Source of the DNA: Scalesia atractyloides
Lineage: Eukaryota > Streptophyta > Magnoliopsida > Asterales > Asteraceae
Length of the DNA: 64,000 bases
Assembly (NCBI GenBank): GCA_947069175.1
Contig: CAMTDV010000013.1
Span: 31,137,725-31,201,724, forward strand
Direction: 5' to 3'
This document shows positions 56,063 to 64,000 of this stretch, in pieces. A model generated the notes under the pieces. It made no database searches. It worked only from the letters and a program-made list of their open reading frames with translations, and had not been told where the DNA came from. Every line of letters starts with the position of its first letter. Position 1 is the first letter of the stretch. Both the position numbers and the translations under genes were made by a program.

Positions 56063-57127
56063 AAAGGGTGTGTTTTGTGAGAAGTGTAAGAGAGAATCTA
56101 CACGATCTATAATCTAATGGTTGAGATTATAATGGCAAAATTGTAAATAATGTTTACTCTTAAAATAATTAATTTTCTAGATTAAGGGTATAAAAGTAAA
56201 TTTAACATTTTTAAATTCAAAAACCACATGCAATGCATATGCAACTTCCCCCTGTCTTTTTTAAACGTCAATAACTTTTTATACGTAATTTTTTTAAAAA
56301 ATTATACCATAAAATGAGTGCTTTTTATATTTAATATAAGTACCATAATGCTATACTTATATAGAGAAAAAATTACATTTTGATCGGATGTTTTACTCCA
56401 TGGTGTTTTGTCTATTTTGTTTTAGTTATATAGTGATTCTAGGTGTTTTACAGTAAAACATCATGAACGTATATAAGACACTATAACATTGCAAATACCA
56501 TTGAATTCAGCAAACTACCATTTTCTTATACAGAAACACCATGAAACTAAAATAAAACACTATAGAAAATAAGACACCATACAAGTATACAAAGAACATT
56601 CCATTAGCAATAAAAAATATCATTAAATTCAACGATCTAATTTTTTCCTTTTACAAGAACCATAATCTGTTTTAGAATCCTAAAATAAAATACCATAGAA
56701 AATGAGATTGAAAGATTAAACGTAAATGATATTTGCAATGTTATGGTGTTTTATAACGTTCATGGTGTTTTACTGTAAAATACAATGCTTGAATCACTAT
56801 ACAATTAAAACAATATAGAGAAAACACCATGGACTAAAACATACGATCGAAACGTAATTTTTTTGCATATAAGTATAGCAATATGGTACTCATATCAAAG
56901 ATAAAAAAAAACACTCGTTATTATGGTGTCATTTTTTTTTAAAAAAAGTTACGTATAAAAAGTTATTGACGTTTAAAAAAGACAGAAGAAAGTTGTATAT
57001 GCATTGCATGTGGGTTTGTGTTTTTTGTTAAATTACTTAATTGCCCTTATCATAATAAATTAAATAATGACATGTGTCAACATCATGGTTTTTTCTTATC
57101 ATTCTCACAAATTTCATCTTTTTTACA
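56058..57127. mobile_element. Large foldback element with about 455-bp arms
   Basis: The left arm (56058-56512) and right arm (about 56725-57127) are inverted copies. Matching blocks include acatgcaatgcatatgcaac, gtcttttttaaacgtcaata-actttttatacgtaa, and tttacagtaaaacatcatga-acgt. The central 200 bp also repeats the word ccatgaaactaaaataaaac / cctaaaataaaatacc. No protein is encoded. It is a foldback or Mutator-like non-autonomous element. Confidence 0.75.
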
Positions 57128-57140
57128 TGATTCTAAACCT

Positions 57141-57528
57141 ATATATATATAGGGTTAGGGTAAAATAAAAACTTATACGAGTTGTGAGAACTTAGAGAAC
57201 TCGGCTTTACGAAAGGTTTTTTCAAAAAAAAAATTTATCAAGATTCTTAAAAAATCAACTTTTCCAAAAAATAAAAAATAACAAGTTTTTTTTTTCATTT
57301 GCGGCAGCCGTAAATGCTGTAAAAGGTCATGTCATGCTTATGTCATCACCTTTTTACAGCTGATGTAAGGGTCCGAAAAGCAACATTTCAATTTTTTACG
57401 GCAGTCTTTTCTAACATTTTAATCTTGGGGTGTGAAAAATTGGTGGCAAAATTCGCATGGAAAGACCGAGTTCTCTAAGCTCTCACAACTCGGGAGGTTT
57501 TTACCTTGATCTTAATTCTATATATATT
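57141..57528. mobile_element. MITE with about 70-bp inverted ends, flanked by TA runs
   Basis: The left end (57141-57213) includes acgagttgtgagaacttaga-gaactcggctttac. The right end (57461-57528) includes its inverse, gaccgagttctctaagctct-cacaactcg. Both sides are bounded by tatatata. The element is 388 bp and non-coding. The superfamily cannot be told from the sequence alone. Confidence 0.75.
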
Positions 57529-59396
57529 ACAATATTATACACATATTAAAGATTAAAAATACTTAACTTTATGGTGTATTTTAAGAAATAAATGATTATG
57601 TACACAAAATTTTATATTTATTTTTAAATATATCGGCGGAACTAGTTGGAAAAGGTTTACATAACTAAATTTTCTTTTGTTAAGTCTATTTCGTGATGGC
57701 AAAAATTAGTATTCAAGGACAATCGATATCATAGTTGGTTTGTTTTTAGATTAACAAAATTTTCACATGGTTTGTACATAACTTTTTTCCAAAGTCAAAG
57801 GTAGAGATGATTTAAATTGTTAACTATTATTAAATGGTAACCTTCTGGGTAGGATATCCAATGATATCCAATGTTGTCTACAATTAACTTTAGATATTTG
57901 TAATTGGTATTAATTGATTTCTAAATTGTAATGTAACTCTGCAAATTGACCTTTCATTGAACCTAAACAATAAATTTGTGATATGATTAAAGGGGGATGA
58001 AATCAAATTGGTTGCGGGTGTTCTTGCTACTAACAATGGTCTTCGATGAAACCCTAAACCTTTAAATTTGAAAATAGAAGACCGTCTCCAGCAACTTTCA
58101 CCACCGCAATATCCACCCCTTTCCTTTTTGTAAAACCCCATCTTTAGCGGTCGTTTGTATCATTTGTGGGGGACACTAATTTAAGCGGCGGAGGGTAGAT
58201 TGATGGTTTAGGTGAGCGTTCATAAAGACAAAGAGGAGAGAAAAGGGTTGGGTAATATATATGCTTTCTAATCTGTTTTATGTTTTTATTTTGTTTCTTT
58301 TTATTAAAAGGTTAATTTTGGTCAAATTACATGTATTTTAAGAATTTTAAGAAAATAGTTAGATAGGATAATGAGTTTAATAAAAAGAAAAGATTTTTTA
58401 ATCACGAGGACTTAGATAGATTGGCAAATAAACATTTTGAATAAAAATGACAATGGTTATACCATTTTTTGCTACAACGAAGCACTTAACCTTGGTAGAG
58501 CCAAGGCTAAGTAGTATGAGTACAAATGGAAATGAACTACATATTTACAAAGAAAGGAAGAGTAACAAAAAATATAAAGGAGAAGTAAAGTAGGGATTGG
58601 TCTGCAAGTCTAGAGTTCCAGCCTTATAACTGAAGTGTGTTTCAATGTCTCATGGCTGAGTAGTTATAGGCGATCAAGAACCTTCCCTTATTCTTAAGCG
58701 GACCCGTGACATTTTCCGAGAGGAAGTGCAACAGAGTCCTTTCCGTTGTTACAGAGCTTTGTTCTTCTCTTCCATATCATATCGGATAATCCTTTGACTC
58801 CACTCTGGCTGATATCAACGAATCTTGAATTGTCTCTTTGAATCTTATTAATTGATCTTTTCTGTAACCTTTTATTTTCGACTTATCAGACTTCTGACTC
58901 ACCTTGATGCTCGTGCCTCACAGTTGTATTGCTTACGAGGAGATGAATGACTTCCCCTTATTTGATTTTAGAGATGCTAAGTCTTATTGGCTGCTTTATG
59001 TTTATTCTTCTGGTGATAAAAAAGATGCCTCCTTCTTTCTAATATTATATAAATTAATTATTTATCTCCTTCAGTTAAGAAAGAAAGCCGGTTTTAATCC
59101 ACCCCGTAATGAACCACATAGTCAAACATGACAGTTTACTTTAAAATTAATATACATATATGTAAACAAAATTGAACACCAAGACAAACTAATATAATCA
59201 CATAAAGTTTTTGAAATAAGATAATGAAAGGGTTAAAGCTGTACAATTCCGAACTCATAGGTCCACCTTTAAAAATTAAAACCACTTCAAATTTCATAAC
59301 CCTTTCAGCAAGTAAACCAAAAGAATCCCACAAAACATCATTCGTCACCGGAATCCTCATCATCCAGTCATTTTCACATCTCAGCCGGAGTAAAAA
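57529..59396. other. Upstream region of the MAPEG gene
   Basis: About 1.9 kb of AT-rich DNA. Two short frames (57890-58141 minus, 58904-59131 plus) lack recognisable motifs or gene structure. The stretch 58600-58850 has higher GC and may be a decayed repeat or gene fragment, not identified. The last 150 bases probably include the promoter and 5' UTR of the gene at 59397; I see no clear TATA box. Confidence 0.45.
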
Positions 59397-61094
59397 ATGG
59401 CCGGAATCGTGGACCTTCTGCCGAAAGAATACGGCTACATCATCCTCACCCTCGTTGCATACTATTTTGTCAACCTCTACATGCAAATTCAAGTCGGCAA
59501 AGCAAGAAAAATGTAACAACAAAACAATTCCCACACACACTGTTTTTTTTTTTTTTTTTTATCCTCTTAAACATGTAACTAATGTAACTATATTATGTTA
59601 TGAAGGTACAAAGTGTTTTATCCTAAACTATATGCTACTGAAGCTGATACTAAAGATTACCAAATCTTTAACTGTATACAGGTTTGTTGAATTGTGTGAT
59701 TGTTTGTTTAAGGTTGTTGAGTAATTAATGTTCATGTGTTTGGTTGGTTGCAGAGGGGGCACCAGAATTCGCTGGAGAGTGTAGGGATATTCTTTGTTTT
59801 AATGGTGGTTGGAGGGCTTAAACATCCGGTTATATGTGCGGGTCTGGGATTAGGTTATACCGTTGCTCGGTTTTTCTATTTTACTGGTTACTCGTCCGGT
59901 GATCCCAAGGGTCGGCTTCCGATTGGGTATGTTATATTTCAACTTATAGCGCGTTAGCAAAAAAATCGGTTGTGACCCAAAGTAGAACTGGTTCCAACCC
60001 AAATCGGTTTGTGCAAAAAACCTGGTTTGTGTACCTCTACTATATACAAATACTAGTGACTTGTTATACAGGTTGTATGATGGGTTATATGGGATTGTAT
60101 AAGTCTGTATTAATGGTTGGTCATACAAATCATATGGGTCATATGATGTGTTTGAACTAAGGATGAGCATTTGGTATTTGGTACCAGTGTTGTACCGGTA
60201 CCTATTTTTTGGTATTTTCGGTATCGGTAACGGTTCGGTACGATACGATACCGGTAAAATACCGAATTTGACCTTCAAATACAAGTACCGTACCGTACCG
60301 AATATTTCGGTATCGGTACCAAATTTTAACAAATTTTGGTACTGATACCGGTACCACACTCATCCCTAGTTTGAACTGACATAGAAGTGATTGATGTGAC
60401 AATTACAAGATAATATGGCTTGTATGATTTTCTATCGCCCACACACATGTATGGTCTAGTGGTGTACACTTTTAGAGTGGTAAACCTTTTCTTGACAGTT
60501 TTGAAAGTGATTTTACAATCTTAAATTAATTCGGATCCTAAAGCTTGGTTTGAGTTGGCTTTACGAGAGGTTGTTCATACACATCATACGGTATGATATG
60601 TGTAGGGGCGGACCCACCCTTTAGCAAAGGTGGGCGGCCGCACCCTTTGAAAAAAAAATTAGTGTATATTTAAGCAAAAAACCCGGCCGCACCCTTTAAA
60701 AATATGGTTGAACACCTCATCCACACTCTCAGCAAATAATTCTTAGGTCCGTCAATGGATATGTGCGAGCTGACATAGAAGTTATATTGCCTCTCTATAT
60801 AACCTGTATGGGACATACGGTTCGTATGATGCAAATGGTCTCCTAATTTACACCACCTGGGGTGGTGTTTGTATAGCATCACCCTTTTCTTAACCGTCTT
60901 GATTGTGACTTGACGACTTTTTTTCAAAGCGGATCCGAAAGTTTTGGTTTGAGTTGTTTTTTTGTCGATAACAAGGTTTGATGATCATGATGATAACCAC
61001 ATGTGTTCTTGTTTGCAGGGGATTCAATGGTGTTGCACTGTTGGGGCTGGTGATCGTCAATATCTGGTTCGGGGTGAGTCTTCTAAAGGCATAA
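59397..61094 (+). CDS. MGST3: Microsomal glutathione S-transferase 3 (MAPEG family), four exons
   Basis: Exons 59397-59512, 59606-59681, 59754-59926 and 61019-61094 join to 441 bases, or 146 residues plus stop, the usual length for plant MGST3. All introns are GT...AG (donors ATGTAAC, AGGTTTG, GGGTATG; acceptors GAAG, GCAG, GCAG). The start is MAGIVDLLPKEYGY in a good context (aaaaATGGCC). Membrane spans are expected at about residues 12-30, 72-90, 92-107 and 127-144. The MAPEG signature RGHQNSLE lies at residues 65-72, at the start of exon 3, and ARFFYFTGYSSGDPKGR at 102-118. The family consists of trimeric membrane proteins of the ER that conjugate glutathione to lipophilic or lipid-peroxide substrates. 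There are no stops or frameshifts. This is the only intact host gene in the window. Poly(A) signals lie at 61238 and 61294. Confidence 0.93.
60158..60368. mobile_element. hAT-type MITE 1 in intron 3
   Basis: 211 bp, ends TAAGGATGAGC and ...CTCATCCCTA (imperfect inverted repeats), with an internal palindrome-rich part made of ggtaccggta and cggtatcgg units. It is flanked by the exact 8-bp duplication gtttgaac at 60150-60157 and 60369-60376, as for hAT elements. Confidence 0.88.
60603..60757. mobile_element. hAT-type MITE 2 in intron 3
   Basis: 155 bp beginning TAGGGGCGGACC and ending GGTCCGTCAATG (imperfect inverted repeats). It is flanked by the exact 8-bp duplication gatatgtg at 60595-60602 and 60758-60765. 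It contains two copies of cggccgcaccctttgaaaa / cggccgcaccctttaaaaa. Confidence 0.8.
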
Positions 61095-61237
61095 ATAAGA
61101 ACCATTGTTGATTCACTTTCATTTGTATTCTTCATGAGAAGATGTTAATGATGTAGACTTTAATTGTATTTTGTGCCATGAAGATGGTGGGTTGGAATGA
61201 TGGTTCCAAACACTTTTCTGTTTCTATTTTAAACCTG

Positions 61238-61299
61238 AATAAATTGTGTATTTTTACAAGAAATGGTCTGGTCTGGTTTGATCTAGTTTTGGTAATAAA
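61238..61299 (+). terminator. Candidate polyadenylation signals of the MAPEG gene
   Basis: AATAAA at 61238-61243 and again at 61294-61299, 144 and 200 bases after the stop codon. Plant poly(A) signals are loose, so which is used is not decided by the sequence. Confidence 0.5.
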
Positions 61300-61461
61300 G
61301 TGTTATTGACAAGTATCCAACAAAGAAAGAATCTATATCTAAAAGTAGAGGATTTCTAGAATGGAGTAAATCAGTTTAGATACCTTTCTTTTTGTAAGAA
61401 ATTTTTAACAAACTTAAGGGGTAAGCAATTTATTATTATCATATATATATACATATAATAT

Positions 61462-61647
61462 ATATAGTGAAGGTGTATTGTACAATTTTGCTTAACGAAC
61501 GCTACATACGCTGATGAAATTATAACATGCGTGATTATGGTTTTCAACATGCGTGATTAGAGTTTTTGAGTTTTATAGCGTGAGTGATTTCATCTCGTCC
61601 ACATCGTACGTTAAGGAATATTGTACGTTAACCAACCCCTATAAATA
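61462..61647. mobile_element. Short TA-flanked MITE
   Basis: The left end gtattgtacaattttgctta-acgaacgctac and right end gtacgttaaggaatattgta-cgttaacc are inverted counterparts. Between them the words acatgcgtgatta and agcgtgagtgattt repeat. Both sides are tatatata. About 185 bp, non-coding. Confidence 0.6.
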
Positions 61648-62391
61648 TATATATATTTAACGGCAAACGCACCTCTCCTAAAATCCACCTAATGTCCACT
61701 TTGTGCGACTTGGACATGCACCATTTTTGTGGGGATCAACACCTGGTACAACTTGGCCAAGAGGCTATCGGTGCGAAGCGATTATCTAATATGGGTTGTA
61801 TGAACCTGGATCCTTCTTTGCTAGAAATTTGGACTTGTTGATCTCTTTCAAATGTGGATGTTGTTGGAGATGATGATGCTTTCTTCTGCAATCAACCACA
61901 TGATAAACCAACAATCTTTTTACTACCCAAAACAGAAGATTATTGTTCTAAGTTTGTGAGTCACAAAATTACTGAACCACCATGAATTGAAGGAAACAAA
62001 CTGGATAGGAATTTGAAATTTTACCTTGATGAATGCACGCGATGGGAGCCTGGCAAAATGGTTTAGTTGGGTTGGGCTGGGTGGCTGGTCAAATCGGGAT
62101 ATGAGCTAAATGGGTTTGGGTTAAAACAAACCACTTTAAAAAGAATCAATTTGATTTGTGTCAAATCGAGTTCTTAACCAAGTGGGCCCGGGTTGAAAAT
62201 AATTGTTTTAGTTAAAATGAAAAATCAAAATGGATTCCCCTAATATAATATTATGACAATGGGTGAAGGCGTCAACAATGGTATGGGTGGCGTCATGATA
62301 GTGTAAGCGGTGTAGCTGGCATTGTTGTAGTAATGGTGGTAAGGGGAGCGGTATTTATGGTGACAACATGGTCGTAGCGACGACAATTTAT
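61648..62391. other. Intergenic region with one short unassigned frame
   Basis: A 49-codon frame runs 61692-61841 (MSTLCDLDMHHFCGDQ...). It contains several Cys and His residues but no motif I recognise, and may be a gene fragment carried by a mobile element. The rest shows no gene. Confidence 0.35.
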
Positions 62392-63169
62392 TGTAACATC
62401 CCAATTTTTTTTATATATTATAATGTAAACAATTTATCTTATCTAAAGATTGATAGATTGTGTGATTTCGGTTTTGTCATTCTAATAATCAAGCTAAAAT
62501 GTAACAAGTACAAATGGCCCATCTTGTGGCTGAAGTCCAATTGAATCACACTTATGGGACTTGAGTTGGCACTATGACAAATTTAAAAATAACATGTTGT
62601 TTATAACTTGTTGGGTAAGTTCAATCCCAATTATATAGCTAGATCAAGAATAATGTGTTCTTGATAAGTTTTATGAAGTTTTTTTATTATAAATCTTAAC
62701 TAATGATTCAGATGAGTTAGACTTGCTAGTTGAACCGTTTTAAATGAAAATCCATGATATAATTTGCAATCTTAGTGAAAATGATAATTTTAACTAGAAT
62801 TAACATGAAATTGCAATTTGGTGAATTCATTGACAAAATCGACTAAAGAACTGGTTTAGAATTATAAACCTTACTTTCAAAAATATGTTTAACATCCATA
62901 TAAAATATTTTCAAACTCATTTTTGATGATTTTGAAATAAATGGGTGAGGTCCGGTTGAAATTGAGCAAATAAAGCTCGAACCTACCGTGTGGTGTTACC
63001 ATGACCAAAATGAAAACCAATTTATGGCAATTATTGCCAATTAAGTATGCTTATTAAATTTGGATTGACCATAACTTGGTGACTATAATTTGATATAGGT
63101 GAGTACATAGAGTTCTTCAAAAGCTGGTATACACATAAATTGTCTATTTTAAGGATATATATATCTAAT
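62392..63169 (+). repeat. Possible gypsy-type LTR fragment
   Basis: TGTAACATCCC at 62392 is the common start of Tekay-like gypsy LTRs in plants. No second copy, primer-binding site or polypurine tract is visible, so this may be a solo or truncated LTR. Confidence 0.3.
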
Positions 63170-63565
63170 TTACCAAATGAGTTAAATGTCTGGTTAGTCT
63201 CTGTGGTTGCAGACTTGTTCCTAGTGGTTCAATAATTACAGAGTTGGTCCCGGTAGTTGTAATTTTTGCATTCGAGTGGTACTTATCACTAACCTAAGTT
63301 AGATTTTTAGTTAAGTGTATGTGAAATGACATATTTGCCCCTTAACAATTAAAAAATAAAAAAATATATAAATTATATTATAATTTATTAATAAATTCAA
63401 GTGGGTCCTATTTTTTATTTAATATTAGTATAACTATTCTAAGATTTTTATTGTGTAACATACAAAATACCCTTAACGTAAGAAGTAAGAAGAGAAATTT
63501 TTTTTCTCTTCTTATTAAGCACGTATTTTAGTCCCAACATTGAAGAAAAAAAAGCATGATTTTAC
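63170..63565. other. AT-rich sequence with a MULE-like phrase
   Basis: The phrase ggttagtctctgtggttgca (63192) and gttggtcccggtagttgtaa (63243), ending in tatttgccccttaacaatta, resembles ends of Mutator-like MITEs widespread in plants. The other end is not seen. Confidence 0.3.
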
Positions 63566-63618
63566 ACTAGTAGAGTAATTGTAATTACCCTACAATAATT
63601 ACTCTACTATTGTAAATC
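63566..63618. repeat. Near-perfect hairpin
   Basis: agtagagtaattgtaattac pairs with the following tacaataattactctact: about 15 base pairs of stem around a short loop. It lies in AT-rich DNA with no gene nearby. Confidence 0.55.
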
Positions 63619-64000
63619 ATTTTTTTTTACATTTTACAATTAAACATCATTCTTGTGTAGTAGGTGTCAAAAAACATGGTACATAGCACAATCACACTTC
63701 GGAATACCCAAACCAAAGACGATACCCTTTATTCAAAAGTATTCATAACCGATTACAAAGAACAAGAATCCACAATGTAGAATTCTCTCAACCCTCACTA
63801 ACAGATATTATCAACGTGATAATCTCTTAATCAACACTAGAAGTATTCAAGATGAATCAAAGATTACAACTCAGAAACCCTTAGTGATTGTAGAAAAAGA
63901 AAACAAAAGATAACAATGTAAAACATCTATGAACTAACTCTCAATGTGAATGTGTGATGAGAGTTAGTTTATATATGAAAACAATAATGCGCATAAGCTA
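63619..64000. other. AT-rich right edge
   Basis: No gene, LTR pair or inverted repeat could be supported within the window. The tail (from 63660) has the look of LTR sequence, but no matching copy is present. Confidence 0.35.

Larger units (their letters stand above)
59927..61018 (+). other. Intron 3 of the MAPEG gene, enlarged by two MITEs
   Basis: 1092 bp, compared with 93 and 72 bp for introns 1 and 2. At least 366 bp come from two hAT-type MITEs (60158-60368 and 60603-60757). Phase is 2/1 (GG|G). Both splice sites are canonical, so the insertions probably do not block splicing. Confidence 0.85.

Noticed and set aside
57890..58141. 83-codon open frame on the minus strand
   Set aside because: No known motif, no exon structure, compositional look of AT-rich intergenic DNA.
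58904..59131. 75-codon open frame upstream of the MAPEG gene
   Set aside because: No recognisable domain and no splice continuation into the gene at 59397.
59224..59724. A 166-codon frame overlapping exon 1 of the MAPEG gene
   Set aside because: It lies in another frame and runs through introns 1 and 2; the four-exon MGST3 model explains the conserved motifs.
59752..59755. Alternative acceptor AG two bases into exon 3 of the MAPEG gene
   Set aside because: Its use would shift the frame and lose the RGHQNSLE motif.
59850..60359. 169-codon minus-strand frame in intron 3
   Set aside because: It is made of the palindromic ggtaccggta units of the first hAT-type MITE; Tyr/Arg repeats are an artefact of that repeat.

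Overview
The window is nuclear DNA of a flowering plant: AT-rich, intron-containing, and almost entirely made of nested LTR retrotransposons around one host gene. A eudicot, possibly Asteraceae, is likely because it combines Sirevirus-type Ty1/copia and Athila-type Ty3/gypsy elements; the exact species cannot be read from the sequence. There are no prokaryotic genes, rRNA genes or CRISPR arrays.

Nest I (1-26790). A plus-strand Sirevirus-like copia element (element 1) enters from the left edge with decayed gag and pol. Its pol is split at 3998-8357 by a minus-strand, gag-only LTR element (4003-8352, target duplication ctgct). Its post-pol ORF (ORF3) is split at 12985-25756 by a second, nearly full-length Sirevirus-like copia (element 2, target duplication gaagg). 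Element 1 then resumes, finishes ORF3, and ends in a polypurine tract and 3' LTR near 26484-26790.

Middle (26791-33450). A 480-bp foldback MITE (27163-27643) is followed by a minus-strand copia remnant: ORF3 fragment, gag fragments, primer-binding site, and an LTR from 31916.

Nest II (about 33450-53375). An Athila-type gypsy element (A) has its env-position ORF split by a second Athila-type element (B, 40713-52124; 1.7-kb LTRs; target duplication ggtcc). Element A has lost its 3' LTR, and a 5'-truncated LINE 3' end (about 53379-54307) sits where it should be.

Right part (54308-64000). A cluster of MITE and foldback elements (55570-57528) precedes the only apparently intact host gene. This gene has four exons (59397-61094) and encodes a 146-residue microsomal glutathione S-transferase 3 of the MAPEG family. 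Its third intron carries two hAT-type MITEs with 8-bp target duplications. Beyond it lie another TA-flanked MITE, a possible gypsy LTR fragment and unclassified AT-rich DNA.

Three patterns deserve attention. (1) Each retroelement family carries its own short repeated word, often palindromic, in its non-coding compartments only: GCGTATTTA-like in element 2, CCGGAATGA/CCGAGATG-like in the gag-only element and a Cs-CGGA form in element 1, CACGGGGCCGTG in Athila A, CTCTCGCGGCCCGCGAGAG in Athila B. (2) The post-pol ORFs in both superfamilies start just after splice-acceptor-like sequence, and both Athila elements also have a good donor about 0.5 kb upstream. (3) Three copia elements share a recognisable ORF3 module. 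All retroelement genes here carry stops or frameshifts and are annotated as pseudogenes.
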